A stretch of DNA of 64,000 nt from contig CM041780.1 of assembly GCA_023374045.1 (NCBI GenBank), positions 38,331,030-38,395,029 of the forward strand. The letters are read 5' to 3'. Position 1 is the stretch's first letter. Every line of letters starts with the position of its first letter. Source of the DNA: Limonium bicolor (Eukaryota > Streptophyta > Magnoliopsida > Caryophyllales > Plumbaginaceae). The position numbers were made by a program, and so were the translations under genes. The notes beneath the pieces were generated by a model, which was not told the origin of the DNA, did not search any database, and worked only from the letters and a program-made list of their open reading frames with translations. Of this stretch, positions 1 to 12,600 are shown piece by piece.

Positions 1-308
1 TGATTTAGATAGAAACTAGAGTTTAGAATTTAAGGAAAACCTTAGAAAGTGTAAGATAGATGAAAGTGGTGTATGTGGTGTGGCCAAGTCCATAAGGAGG
101 GAACTTTGGGCTAGTAGAAGTGCTAGGTGAAGGAATGTGAAATGTAGGAAAGAAGTAAGTGTTAAGTGTTAGTAGTTGTTGTAAGAATTGTGTAAAGGAT
201 GGGAATGAGTTTGGAGGATGGTTTAAGATGAGTTTAAGGGTCTAAATGATGTTAGAACACATTGGATGGCTTGAGGAAAGGTTTAGTGAAAATTTGGCAA
301 AGTTTGGG
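1..308 (+). repeat. Element B 5' LTR, piece upstream of the A insertion
   Basis: The first 308 bases match 24242-24549 of the B 3' LTR almost base for base. The match breaks at 309, where element A begins, and resumes at 14089. Base 1 therefore corresponds to base 1994 of a roughly 4.1 kb LTR. No gene is present. Confidence 0.95.
304..308. repeat. Target site duplication of element A, left copy (TTGGG)
   Basis: TTGGG precedes the TG of the A LTR and recurs at 14089-14093 on the far side. The uninterrupted site in the B 3' LTR (24546-24552) has TTGGGCAT once. Three extra bases, TCA (14086-14088), lie between the right LTR end and the right copy. Confidence 0.85.
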
Positions 309-663
309 TGTAACACCCCATCCAACAACCAACACATAATAACAATTCGCAGCGGAAATTCAACTCATCACATTACTTATTCCAATGGTGTTACACGCCG
401 TTAACCACCTACGTGGCTAACAAGGCTAATACATGTACATTTGTATCGGTCTGATGGACTAGATTCCCGAGCAACTACTCAATACAATACTCATTCCATC
501 TTCAGCATTTATTATATACATACACTTCCCCTGTACCGAGTATTTACCACTACTGCCGATAACAATTTCGGTCTTACTACGCCTATCATATTCATGCCAT
601 TTAAATGGCTACCCATATATCATCTGCCCCGTCCTACTCTCGAACGGCTTCCAGCTCTCCGTA

Positions 664-786
664 CCTGAAACAGGAAAAGAAGAGAAAGGGTGGCCCCCAA
701 GGGGCTCAGCACCTTTGCTGGTATGGTAATCCCGCAGCCCACATGCTACCGGGCCACGCACAACTAATTGTCGTCTTAGCATGCAG
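664..786 (-). other. Conserved LTR 3'-end block in element A
   Basis: On the minus strand it keeps GACAATTAGT, a TAGC/GGGC stretch, ACCAGCA, GTGCTGA and a CCCC-TTGGGGGC hairpin, then a pyrimidine run and CAGGTA. The same order occurs in B (15451-15556, 25914-26022) and C (55136-55236) although surrounding LTR sequence has diverged. Copy in the other A LTR: about 10000-10118. Role unknown; an RNA structure or 3'-end/poly(A) signal is possible. Confidence 0.6.
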
Positions 787-1870
787 TTGATTATATTTAA
801 ATCATGCATACAAGCCATATCCATACAACACATAATCTCGCCTCAATGGGCTCAATCTATAACCCAAACATCCACACTTAACCAACCATCCAATGATTCC
901 TTAAACCCTAGAGTGGCTCTCCTCCAAAACGGAGCTACTTCCTTAACAGACGACATGTACCCATTAATCGGGTTATCCTTAAACGCCTCTTGTCACAACT
1001 GGGATTCATTTCCATGATCCATACATTCCATATCCTACAACATATCTCATTCCACACATAACAAAACATAACAAACCTTTCTTGCTTCGATGTACACATG
1101 ACAACGTTGCATTCATTTAAAACACCCAATATATATATATATCAAAGCATAGCAAGGGAATTTGCATAGCACTATAACATTACATACACCATAAAATCGG
1201 TTCTCACAAGGAACCTTCCACCATAGTTAGTATACCAGTGAGCCTAGAGATTATTACCAATCCCATGTTAAGCTCGTTACCATCCTCGTTACCGTCCGGT
1301 TATATAGAACGGTTAACTTATACCCAAGGTGTGTCGGATATAGTAATCCCAAGCACACCGAAATAACATACGCATGCCCCTGTGGCCCGACGTGAGTCAG
1401 TAACTAGCTTTGGATAAGCTAAGGGAAGGTAGAAACCAAATTGGAATACCACCTATACATACACCAAGAGAGCCGAACCGGATAAGATAACGACTCCCGT
1501 CCATCACACGCGTGGCCGGAAACAATCCGGACTCCTCACCCCCCGTTAGTACATATACCATATAAATAAGTAGTTAGGGATCCATTATGGAGCCTACCAC
1601 ATCCACACACCATGCGGTATCATAACCGAGTTAAGCACACAAGGGAGGTTCACACACTTGCATACAACAACAATATCCAACCAACTCACACATAGCCGTG
1701 GTTAGCACGTTCCCAAGGTTTGGGCCGTCAACTCCGAATACCGATCACTCATGTGTTCCTAGTTTTAGTTAGCTAAGGTTTAACACATATTTGAGGTTAA
1801 ACGGCATCGGATACCAAATTCGCCACATAAATGAATTACTATAAACTCATTACATGTTTTAATCTTACAA

Positions 1871-1955
1871 GGTGGCAACATTCAATAAAACATATTGGCA
1901 TACAAGCCGGTGTAATCCGTTAGGACACAGGTTGCAAGAAAACCATACCTGTCAC
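1871..1955 (-). other. Conserved mid-LTR block in element A
   Basis: On the minus strand this reads TTCTTG..ACCTG..CTAACG..CGGCTTGT.TGC and TGTTTTATTG, aligning with blocks in B (14723-14834, 25193-25305) and C (54028-54141). In B and C it contains a CGAGG-TGTC-CCTCG hairpin; in A the corresponding stem is CGG-ATTACA-CCG. Second A copy: 11201-11285. It could mark promoter or leader RNA, but nothing here proves that. Confidence 0.5.
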
Positions 1956-2251
1956 CGGAGTCCACTTTACCACGTCCACTTATGTTCCTCGAGCAATTCT
2001 CGAACAACTGTTGACATCACATGTGTTTTATTAAATTGGGGTTGTTGTTTTAAAGTCTAATGCTTATATTTTCCCCCGTTAACTTGGTTAAATTTTTACA
2101 TTTTTAACTTGTTTTACTTTCACATTTAATACAACCTTTAGCCCACTTATTGTCATTAAAACTCACCTAACATGTCCTTAACATCCTTATAACATCATTA
2201 CCTACCAATCCCCATCATCTCATATCATTTCATAACCTTAAACCATGTTTG

Positions 2252-2508
2252 GTCCGACCGACCCACCGACCGACCCACATCTGGGTCGGTCCATTACAGA
2301 CCCCTTTTACTTCCTTATTAACATGCCCGTCCGACCCACGTCCGACCCACCATTCTGGGTCGGTCCATGTGCGAACATTTTCCACCTTTGAAACTTGACC
2401 GACCGACCCATGTCCGACCCAACCTTCTGGGTCGGTCCATTACCGAACACTTAACATTTTACAGAGGCTCGACCGACCCACAAACTGGGTCGGCCCCTGG
2501 GTCGGTCG
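2252..2508. repeat. CCGACCCA / TGGGTCGG inverted-motif array (A, left LTR)
   Basis: Several copies of ACCGACCCA on one strand alternate with TGGGTCGGT, often separated by a few bases, so neighbouring motifs can pair as hairpins. Equivalent arrays occupy the same LTR position in the other A LTR, in B and in C, with family-specific arm sequences. Confidence 0.85.
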
Positions 2509-4711
2509 CCTCCTAAATTTACCCAAACTTGTCAAATCTTTACCAAACTTCTCCTAAGACCTCTTAATGTGTTCTAACATCATTTGGCACTTCAAACACA
2601 CCCTCAAGATAATCTTAAGCACTCACAAAACTATGTTTCCTAATTCCTTAAACCTTTACTTATATCTCCACAAAGTTCCTAACACTTACAATGTTTTCTC
2701 CTTATAATTTCTAGGTGGCATTTCACCTATCATAACTACTATCCCAAAACACTTTCTCCTCATCTTAACATCATCTCTTAAGCATCATTTTCTTACTAAC
2801 TAAATCTCCTTTTTACATCATACCTAAACATCACTTGTTCCTTGAACATCAACATTACCTAAACCTTAAACAACTTCTTACACATTTCCCAAATTTGGCC
2901 ATAGCTTCTCTAGTATATACCCACATCCAAACACTTAGGTTTTTACCTTAATTCATCCAAGAACACCTAAAATCCATCAAACACATTTTATACACAAACT
3001 TCACACATTAAGCACTACATCACAATATAGTGCATAACTTAAATTGCTTGGCACTTAGGCCCTTAAATGCATGGCTCTTAGGCCCTTAAATTGCATAATC
3101 CTTAAACACTGAATTTCCCACATAATAATGCCTTTGACCTGCAAATACATCCAACAATTCATATGCCTTTAATAAACCCCTTGAGAGCATTTTACTAGCT
3201 CATTTACCATTGCTCTTAGGTTTTTAACAAGCATTATAAGTTTATTCTCCTAAGGCATTAAACCACATCAAGATAGGTTGTTTACCTCTTTTCCTCACAA
3301 ATTTCTTTCTTGTTTCCTTGTAAACCGGTAGGGCATTTGGTTCCTTGCCAACAACTAAACAATATGCCAACATTAAAATGAGTATATAAGCTTTAAGCTT
3401 TATCTCATTGTAAACCCTAGTTACATATATTATCTTAAGGTATTAACATGATTGTTTTACCTTGGAATGGAAAGAGAGCTTGAATATATATCAAGAGAGG
3501 ACTCCTCCTAGCCCTTGGAAGATTCAAATGAAGCTAAACAAGACAAGAGAAGACACCATTACAAGGTGCATTTTCGGTTATGACAAAACATGAAGGAAAT
3601 GTCATTTTTCTTTGAGTTTCCTTACCTTGAAGCAAAGGAGAACAAGAATATGTGAAAAGGTGAGCTCAAGCTCCTCCCATGGTGATTCCTCTTGGCACCG
3701 AAATGGTGGTTTTGAGGATTTGAAAGGACAAGGTTGAAGAGCTTGCTCCAACTAAGAGAACGGTAGTCTCGGAATTAAATTCGGAGCATGGAGTCATAAG
3801 TTACAAGTGAGGAAGGATGAGAATGGCATGGCTCTGTTTGGAAACCGATGGAGAGAGGAGGAAGAAGAAAACCACCGTGGGAAATGAAGGGAAAAGAGAA
3901 TGAGAAGGTAAGTTTGCTTTTGTTAAGATATTTATCCTTATAAAGCAAATAGTATACTAATTAGTCATTCTTTCTTTTCTTTGTAAACTAACAAAGGTGG
4001 TGAGTCACAACACCTTAAAAACCGGCCCCAAATAGTGCCTAAGGGTACTTTAGACTTTATTAGTCAATTGTCTCACTTATAACATTATATGTTACAAACT
4101 AGTTATAAAAATCACTATTCACCAATTACAAGGCACATAGAAGTGAAATTTTTGATTTCCCATTGATATGGCCACCCAAATGTGATACTATATAGTACAC
4201 ATGTTAATTAAAGAGTAATGATGGACATTTAGCCATTCAAAACTCATTTACAAGACAATTTTTCAAAAACGTGCTTTAAGACTTCTTAAAGCACATTTTG
4301 CGTTTTAACTTGTTTTCAAGCTTGGTTTTCTTTGGTAATTGATTTAATATGTTCATTAACATATAATTAAGGCATAGGTATGACCATTAGGTCTTATACA
4401 CATTTATCCCAAGCTTAGAGCACATTTTTGCTCAATTGACTTTAAGGTATTACCTTGTGTTTTTTTGGTTTCATTGTCTACCAAAGTTTCCTAAGGACTT
4501 ATTAGCCTTATAAATCATAATTAAATTATCAAGTCTTGGTAGGCTCTTTGGGTCCTAACCAAGTTCACTCCAACTTAGAGCATGTTTTTGCTCAACCGTG
4601 TCTTAGTGTTTTATTGTTTACTATGGTTTAAATTACCCTGATGTTCCTAAGGCACTTTTTAGCCTTTAGATACCATTTATATTTACAACATACCAAGTTT
4701 GGGGTATTTCA

Positions 4712-4748
4712 ATCTACCCCCCTTAAAAGAACTTCGTCCTCGAAGTTC
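4712..4748 (-). other. Element A PPT with adjoining hairpin
   Basis: On the minus strand a perfect 8-bp stem GAACTTCG-AGGA-CGAAGTTC (4729-4748) runs directly into TTTTAAGGGGGGTAGAT (4712-4728), which abuts the LTR TG. The purine run is the plus-strand primer site. The same hairpin-PPT order is found in B and C. Confidence 0.85.
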
Positions 4749-4834
4749 ACATTTCCTCGCATCATTGGATTAGAATACGGGAATTACTTATAGCCACAAG
4801 ACTTCCATTACCAACCATCTTTCACATCCAACCT

Positions 4835-5032
4835 CGGACTTAATGGTCCGGGCAACATATCCACCTTATACATAAAATATCATATTCACATGGTAACCTC
4901 GGACTCAATGGTCCGGGTACCTTCACCACACTTGCACCCATACAATATCCCTCAGACTCTTAGGTCTGGGTGACATAACCACGTTTAGACTCATAGGTCT
5001 TGATAACACAACACATTTAGACTCATAGGTCT
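4835..5032. repeat. Array of five short covarying hairpins
   Basis: Units at 4835-4850 and 4900-4915 (CGGAC..GTCCG), 4953-4968 (CAGAC..GTCTG), and 4987-5000 and 5019-5032 (AGAC..GTCT). Loops are six bases and similar. The third unit changes G to A in one arm and C to T in the other, preserving the pair. Confidence 0.7.
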
Positions 5033-5268
5033 TGATAGCACACACTTTAGGAGATCAAAGTCAAATAACCCTTATCACCCATACCAAACAACATGTCATA
5101 GCATGTATATCAAACAGAAATACCTTTTCCATCTCTCCATGGGTTCGAATCCCACTTTGAGTACATATACATTGTGATCCCGCGGAACCCGGTCGCGATG
5201 GACACTTTCTGGTCCCCGTTCCTTTGGGAGATCAAAACATTCACTTAATTTTTAACATATGTACTTCT

Positions 5269-5296
5269 CATGTCACCGGTCCGAAGACAAAGGCTC
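5269..5296 (-). other. Block shared by elements A and C upstream of the PPT
   Basis: On the minus strand: GAGCCTTTGTCTTCGG then ACCGGTGACATG. It matches C at 60455-60482 over 28 bases, with an imperfect second C copy at 60529-60556. I do not see it in B, so it supports A and C as one non-autonomous family. Confidence 0.75.
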
Positions 5297-6091
5297 ATAC
5301 GTCCTCAGCTCGTGAGCAAGTACTACAAAATATTCTTTACTAGGTTAAGTATATAAGAAGATCTTTATTCAAGATATTAATCGATTGTTTTTAAAACACC
5401 AATTGAAAATTCTTTTGAAAACACCACACAACTCCAAGTCCAGTTTATGCTCCTTGTATCTTTCTTAACATGGTTATTTGTAATCACTTATAGGGAGCTT
5501 CAAGAATCATCCAACACTGATGTGATCAGCATCGTGTTGAACTATCTTTCCACCCCAATTTGTGTTCGGCTTCCCTTGATCTCATGATAATCAAGTTTCA
5601 CCTCCCACTTCATTTTCAACCAACAATTAATTCAAGCATATCCCATTTTCTATCTTTGAATCTCTCTAGTCATAATCATTACATCTCCAAGGGATAGAAC
5701 TCCGTCTATCAATCATCATCCAAATCCAACTTAATTCAAGTTACCTAGGGAATTTAATTCTCACTAGGTTCTATGTCGGTCTCATAACCCTTCATAAATC
5801 ACAACATTGTATATATATACATATATTTTTATCAAAATACAATACATGGTTTGTACTTATTCACCGTCGGGGTTTTAGTTCCCCGGGAGTTTCTTTACTC
5901 CCTTCCACTTGTACTAACACACTTCCCACAATGGTATTCGCATCTTCTGTGCGCAATCACCTCAATTTACCCACAAATAAATGCGTATGTTTATATAACA
6001 CACGCGCCAACCATCATAACAATCATTTTGTGCTATGCACAACCCAGTTCACGTACACTTGTACGATAAACACACTAAGTGGTTTTTTTGC

Positions 6092-6128
6092 GCTCTACCC
6101 CCCCTAAAAGGGATTACCCCACGTAATC
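6092..6128 (-). other. Second (internal) PPT-like module of element A
   Basis: On the minus strand: GATTAC-GTGGG-GTAATC hairpin (6112-6128), CC, then TTTTAGGGGGGGTAGAGC (6092-6109). It lies about 1.4 kb inside the true PPT. Elements B and C hold the same module, so it is unlikely to be chance. Confidence 0.7.
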
Positions 6129-8516
6129 ATCACTAACCTTGGCTTAAAATGTTCTACCCTAAACCGTCGTGAAGTGTTTTAAACTTCCACGCGGTCCATT
6201 ACCAATGGATTCTGATTAGGATCTTAACCATATTGGCGGTTTTAGTCCCATAAACAAGAATTCGCATTGGAGTTGTAACTCATAACCGGTTTCGGTCCTG
6301 GGCCTGTGAGGCTTTTAGGTAATGATAACTAGTCATTTATTCATATCACCAATATATATCCGGTACCCTGACGCATGGGCTCACTGGCCTCTGTTGCGCA
6401 ACCCTGATAATTATAGCTGGTTTGCCCCATTCGTTACTGTTAATGTATTGTACATCTCCAATGTATTACCTTATCTTGGGAAAAATGGTTTCTCAACCGA
6501 TGCATGGTATCTCTTACCCTGAGCGAATTCGGTGAGTTTCACAATTTTCCATCTATTTCTACAGCATAAACTACTATGTAATTCGCAATGATTGACTTGC
6601 TTCTACCGACTTATTGTCGGTTGAGATTGAGCTACTACCTAATGTGTAGTGCTCTCTCACTTATTTCCCACACCTGGGGTATATCTCATACCGACCTTTG
6701 GTATTTAGTGTTACTGTAGTTATTTACTGTTAATCATGTCTCCACCCTTGGTTTTGTACATGTATTCTTTCATTGGTGCGGCCTTGCATTTCCTATGCAA
6801 CCGCCATTATAACATTATTCTTCCACCATTACCATGCTTCGGATTCCTAGCTATCCCACTCGTTCATTACTGTGCAGGAGCAATACCAAAACACTCAGTC
6901 ATACAGAGTGCAGAGGCGTAAACCCTTGACAGCAACTCTCTTATGCGATTGCGATAGAATTTTCACTGAAATCCTTATCATCTAACCCTTGCCACCGGCT
7001 TACTGCTCGGTTCGTTTGCTATCCCTTAATGTTGTACCTCCACTGGGTTTAACTCATAACTCTGCTCACTCCCATTTTATCATTTAACAATATTCACACA
7101 ACGGTCGCTTATTGCGCACCGTATCCTTACTCATTATATAGCATCAACTTATACTGTATCCGCTATTATATTAGCTTCTGCTTTTAAGCTAGGTTTATCT
7201 GGCCACTTATTTGGCTGATTTTTGAATATATCATTATCTTTCCCTTGAGCGTTGTTCGCTACACATTTAGCTTCACACACCTACGGTGATTGCTATCAGA
7301 CTTATTACACTCCTGCGTACACAACTGGTACGAGCACTTCCTTTCGTGTTATTTTATTTAAATCACCCTGGGGTAATAACAACGTGGTCCATCCTCCACA
7401 CATCTCTTGAACTTGATTCACATAACTACCGCTCCTGCGGTCTCACAATATCGAGAGGTATCCCACTCTTAATGCAGTGGTTAGCTTACCACTCTATTCA
7501 CTTATACCACATAAACTTCTACAATCAACCGAATTCGTATAACATATCTTACTCATGGCTTATAAGCCTTATTTGCCTTGAGCTGGGCTTATGTAGGCTG
7601 TCCACACACATGTACTTCTCTGTACAACATTACATGTTTAGAGGTTGTATTGGCATCCATGACAAGGTTGTTGCATCACATTTCCTTTCATGGGATGCCC
7701 CTTAGGATTGCCAGTCCGTCTCCTGACAACTTATGTCTAATCTGGGCGTTAATTTCAACCCTTGTGTTTCTGTCATATATTTCGTTCAACAATTGTTGAT
7801 GCGCACACCCTTCGAGGATTGCTCCTGGGTGTTGCTACGTTATGCCTTACATTTGTTTCACACTTTTTGGTACATTCCGTTATTATCTTCTTCTGTAAAG
7901 ATCAACATTTCCAGACAGTGTAGGTACTGATTCTGGGAGTTTCATCCCGTTCATTGCACATTAATGTGTCCACATTAGGCATCTGCCTTGCCCTGCTTTT
8001 CAGCTATCATGTTTATCCCTGGGGATCCTTAAGTCACATAAGCTGTCTTTACATAACAGTCAGTGCACTTTGCACTTCCTGACTCTTAAAACATTTCCTT
8101 GAAAGGAATTCACTAATTCCTTTAGTCTCGTTAACTTAACTGAGTTCCTTGACTTCAAGCATTCCTTGTATTTTCTAGCTCCTGTTGTTCAATACTGCTG
8201 ACCGTAGACGGAGTCGACTACTTCCCGTGTTCGGACTCTACTCGTATACATATATGGGGTATCATACTGATACATTACTACTTACCTAACTAACCTATAA
8301 GTAGGTCTGTCAGGTCCACATGCTCCTATCGGAGTGCGGTCGTCCCACAACACAGTTGGTACACTTGTAGTGTCCGTCACACGCCTAGGTGAAGTATTCT
8401 GTTGTCAACGCCCTTATATTGTCCCGTGACAATATTCATTCCTTACTTCCCGAACTTAATCGAGGGAAGGTTTATCCACTGTCGCATCCTTGTCAGTCGC
8501 TCTTGGTTTCACTGGT

Positions 8517-8615
8517 TTGGTTTAAAAAAGTTGGAAAGAAGTGTTGGTTTGAAAGAAAATCTGGTTTGAAAAGAAAAGGGTTTGGGAAAGATTAGGTTTG
8601 AAAGAAAATTTCCAT
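8517..8615. repeat. GGTTTGAAAGAAAA direct repeats
   Basis: Four imperfect copies of a GGTTT(G/A)AAAG-type unit make a purine-rich stretch on the + strand (pyrimidine-rich on the element's coding strand). No gene; I do not see it in C. Confidence 0.6.
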
Positions 8616-8793
8616 GGTTTCACAACATCTTCTCACCTTAGCCAAGTCTAGCTTCTTGCTGACTGGTGTACTTCCAATTACAGAGGTTAGGCTAACAGGC
8701 CCTTCCACTGTTATGACGATCACATTTAACTCCATGGTACTTTTCCAAGTACCTGTAGTGGTTATGAATTTCCCGAACAGCCCTGTTATAGCA

Positions 8794-8813
8794 GCACTTG
8801 CTATGGCAAGTGC
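8794..8813 (-). other. Perfect 8-bp hairpin conserved between A and C
   Basis: Minus strand GCACTTGC-CATA-GCAAGTGC, preceded by GCATGGC. The same 27-base stretch is in C at 56487-56513, in otherwise diverged internal DNA and at a similar distance from the PBS. A packaging or dimerisation hairpin is one possibility. Confidence 0.75.
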
Positions 8814-9607
8814 GCCATGCTAACTGGCTATCGGTTTGACACCTACCGATTGTGGTATTGTTTTGACACATATTGTCCTCAGTGGCCTTGTTGGCCCACA
8901 CTGATCTTACTGCCTTGATGGATACTCCTCTAGGTGACTTCTCACTGTTTCCACACGTAATAATCATTCACTAGGGTGTTTCCTATTCTGGGAGACCCTT
9001 TGTCTTAGTATTATACTCACTTGTAGCCCGTTCCACGCACTTGTGTTACTGAGACTTGTCTCTTGTTTGGGCACTACGTTGTAGTTCCTTGTCGGTTGGT
9101 ATACCGTTGGTGTATTATTTATCAACTGTGTTCCGTAGACTCTTGTCTCGGATTCCATTAATCCATTTCTTGCCTGTTGCACGGTTGGTGCGTTGCAAGC
9201 TGGTCATCCTCGACTGCTCGGCATGTCGACCGAGGTTGCCAGAAATTCTATTCCTCTTTACACAAAATCCTTCATTTGTCGCTATAGAATGTGGTTAACA
9301 TTATTCAGATGGAGACCGTCTCCGGGATTCCCAGTTTCCGGGACCTACCGTATGACAGGTTCTCCGTACCCTAAGGGTATTTAATAACAGCCAGATCGGG
9401 TATTCCCGAGTAAGAGAGGACTTCCATCTCTCTGGCGTTCTTTCCCAAGTTATCAAACAGGGATTGTGGAGGGTGGGATGGATATTGTAGGTTTCCAGTA
9501 GTCACTGGTAGTTCCTATCTAGCGTATCTCTCACGCTATCACTCAACCCTTAACCCAAAGTACTTAAATCCTAACTCGGTATTTCCTAAGCTCGGTAATT
9601 CAGTCAT

Positions 9608-9633
9608 CAGAGCGATACTTCGCTCTGATACCA
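9608..9633 (-). other. Element A PBS overlapping a hairpin
   Basis: The minus strand reads TGGTATCAGAGCG (9621-9633), complementary to the 3' end of initiator tRNA-Met, five bases after the LTR end. CAGAGCGA-AGTA-TCGCTCTG (9608-9627) forms a perfect 8-bp stem whose first arm is the 3' half of the PBS. Confidence 0.9.
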
Positions 9634-9638
9634 CTTTT

Positions 9639-12600
9639 TGTAACACCCCATCCAACAACCAACACATAATAACAATTCGCAGCGGAAATTCAACTCATCA
9701 CATTACTTATTCCAATGGTGTTACACGCCGTTAACCACCTACGTGGCTAACAAGGCTAATACATGTACATTTGTATCGGTCTGATGGACTAGATTCCCGA
9801 GCAACTACTCAATACAATACTCATTCCATCTTCAGCATTTATTATATACATACACTTCCCCTGTACCGAGTATTTACACTACTGCCGATAACAATTTCGG
9901 TCTTACTACGCCTATCATATTCATGCCATTTAAATGGCTACCCATATATAACATCTATCTGCCCCGTCCTACTCTCGAACGGCTTCCAGCTCTCCGTACC
10001 TGAAACAGAAAAGAAGAGAAAGGGTGGCCCCAAGGGGCTCAGCACCTTTGCTGGTATGGTAATCCCGCAGCCCACATGCTACCGGGCCACGCACAACTAA
10101 TTGTCGTCTTAGCATGCAGTTGATTATATTTAAATCATGCATACAAGCCATATCCATACAAACATAATATTTCGCCTCAATGGGCTCAATCTATAACCAA
10201 ACATCCACACTTAACCAACCATCCAATGATTCCTTAAACCCTAGAGTGGCTCTCCTCCAAAACGGAGCTACTTCCTTAACAGACGACATGTACCCATTAA
10301 TCGGGTTATCCTTAAACGCCTCTTGTCACAACTGGGATTCATTTCCATGATCCAACATTCCATATCCTACAACATATCTCATTCCACACATAACAAAAAT
10401 AACAAACCTTTCTTGCTTCGATGTACACATGACAACGTTGCATTCATTTAAACACCCAATATATATATATATATCAAAGCATAGCAAGGGAATTTGCATA
10501 GCACTATAACATTACATACACCATAAAATCGGTTCTCACAAGGAACCTTCCACCATAGTTAGTATACCAGTGAGCCTAGAGATTATTACCAATCCCATGT
10601 TAAGCTCGTTACCATCCTCGTTACCGTCCGGTTATATAGAACGGTTAACTTATACCCAAGGTGTGTCGGATATAGTAATCCCAAGCACACCGAAATAACA
10701 TAACGCATGCCCTGTGGCCCGACGTGAGTCAGTAACTAGCTTTGGATAAGCTAAGGGAAGGTAGAAACCAAATTGGAATACCACCTATACATACACCAAG
10801 AGAGCCGAACCGGATAAGATAACGACTCCCGTCCATCACACGCGTGGCCGGAAACAATCCGGACTCCTCACCCCCGTTAGTACATATACCATATAAATAA
10901 GTAGTTAGGGATCCATTATGGAGCCTACCACATCCACACACCATGCGGTATCATAACCGAGTTAAGCACACAAGGGAGGTTCACACACTTGCATACAACA
11001 ACAATATCCAACCAACTCACACATAGCCGTGGTTAGCACGTTCCCAAGGTTTGGGCCGTCAACTCCGAATACCGATCACTCATGTGTTCCTAGTTTTAGT
11101 TAGCTAAGGTTTACACATATTTGAGGTTAAACGGCATCGGATACCAAATTCGCCACATAAATGAATTACTATAAACTCATTACATGTTTTAATCTTACAA
11201 GGTGGCAACATTCAATAAAACATATTGGCATACAAGCCGGTGTAATCCGTTAGGACACAGGTTGCAAGAAACCATACCTGTCACCGGGGTCCACTTTACC
11301 ACGTCCACCTATGTTCCTCGAGCAAACTCTCGAACAACTGTTAACACATGTGTTTTCATTAACATCGGGGTTTGCTTGATTATTTAATGTCAATGCTTAA
11401 TTTTCCCCCGTTAACTTATTTATATATCTTAACATTACTTTTAACTTGTTTACTTTCCATTCATTTTAATACACCTTTTAGCCCACTTTATTGTCATTAA
11501 ACTCACCTAACAGTCCTTAACATCCTTATATCATTATCATCATTACCTACCAATCCCCATCATCTCATTTCATTTCATAACCTTAAACCATGTTTTTGGT
11601 CCGACCGACCCACCGACCGACCCACATCTGGGTCGGTCCATCACAGACCCCTTTTACTTCCTTATTAACATGCCCGTCCGACCCACGTCCGACCCACCAT
11701 TCTGGGTCGGTCCATGTGCGAACATTTTTCCACCTTTGTAACTTGACCGACCGACCCATGTCCGACCCACCCTTTGGGTCGGACCATTACCGAACACATT
11801 CCAAACATTTTACAGAGGCTCGACCGACCCACAAACTGGGTCGGCCCCTGGGTCGGTCGCCTCCTAAGCTTACCCAAACTTGTCAAATCTTTACCAAACT
11901 TCTCCTAAGACCTCTTAATGTGTTCTAACATCATTTGGCACTTCAAAACACACCCTCAAGATATCTTAAGCACTCACAAAAACTATGTTTCCTAATTCCT
12001 TAAACCTTTACTTATATCTCCACAAAGTTCCTAACACTTACAATGTTTTCTCCTTATAATTTCTAGGTGGCATTTCACCTATCATAACTACTATCCCAAA
12101 ACACTTTCTCCTCATCTTAACATCATCTCTTAAGCATCATTTTCTTACTAACTAAATCTCCTTTTTACATCATACCTAAACATCACTTGTTCCTTGAACA
12201 TCAACATTACCTAAACCTTAAACAACTTCTTACACATTTCCCAAATTTGGCCATAGCTTCTCTAGTATATACCCACATCCAAACACTTAGGTTTTAACCT
12301 TAATTCATTCAAGAACACCTAAAAATCCATCAAACACATTTTATACACAACTTCACACATAAGCACTACATCACAATATAGTGCATAACTTAAATTGCTT
12401 GGCACTTAGGCCCTTAAATAGCATGGCTCTTAGGCCCTTAAATTGCATAATCCTTAAACACTGAATTTCCCACATAATAATGCCTTTGACCTGCAAATAC
12501 ATCCAACAATTCATATGCCTTTAATAAACCCCTTGAGAGCATTTTACTAGCTCGTTTACCATTTGCTCTTTAGGTGATTTTAACAAGCATTATAAGCTTA

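Larger units (their letters stand above)
309..4711 (-). repeat. Element A 3' LTR (left copy)
   Basis: 4403 bp direct repeat of 9639-14085. Ends on the + strand are TGTAACACC and GGTATTTCA. It contains, from left to right, a block conserved with B and C near the LTR 3' end (664-786), a second conserved block (1871-1955) and an inverted-motif array (2252-2508). The rest is AT-rich with no credible coding sequence; short reading frames near 441-1017 are repeated in the other LTR and resemble no known protein. Confidence 0.95.
4712..9638 (-). other. Element A internal region, no retroviral genes seen
   Basis: 4.9 kb without gag, RT, RNase H or integrase motifs in any frame. Parts resemble the internal region of C: the PBS-proximal stretch (8.8-9.6 kb), a 20-base hairpin (8794-8813), and the PPT-proximal stretch (5269-5296 and about 5513-5620). 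The longest open frame (7286-7705, + strand, 139 codons) is antisense, has no family signature and no counterpart in C. I therefore read this as the non-coding cargo of a LARD-like (large retrotransposon derivative) element, not as a degenerated B. Confidence 0.75.

Noticed and set aside
7286..7705. 139-codon open frame in the A interior
   Set aside because: Antisense to the element, no known motif, no counterpart in C; expected by chance in 5 kb of this composition.
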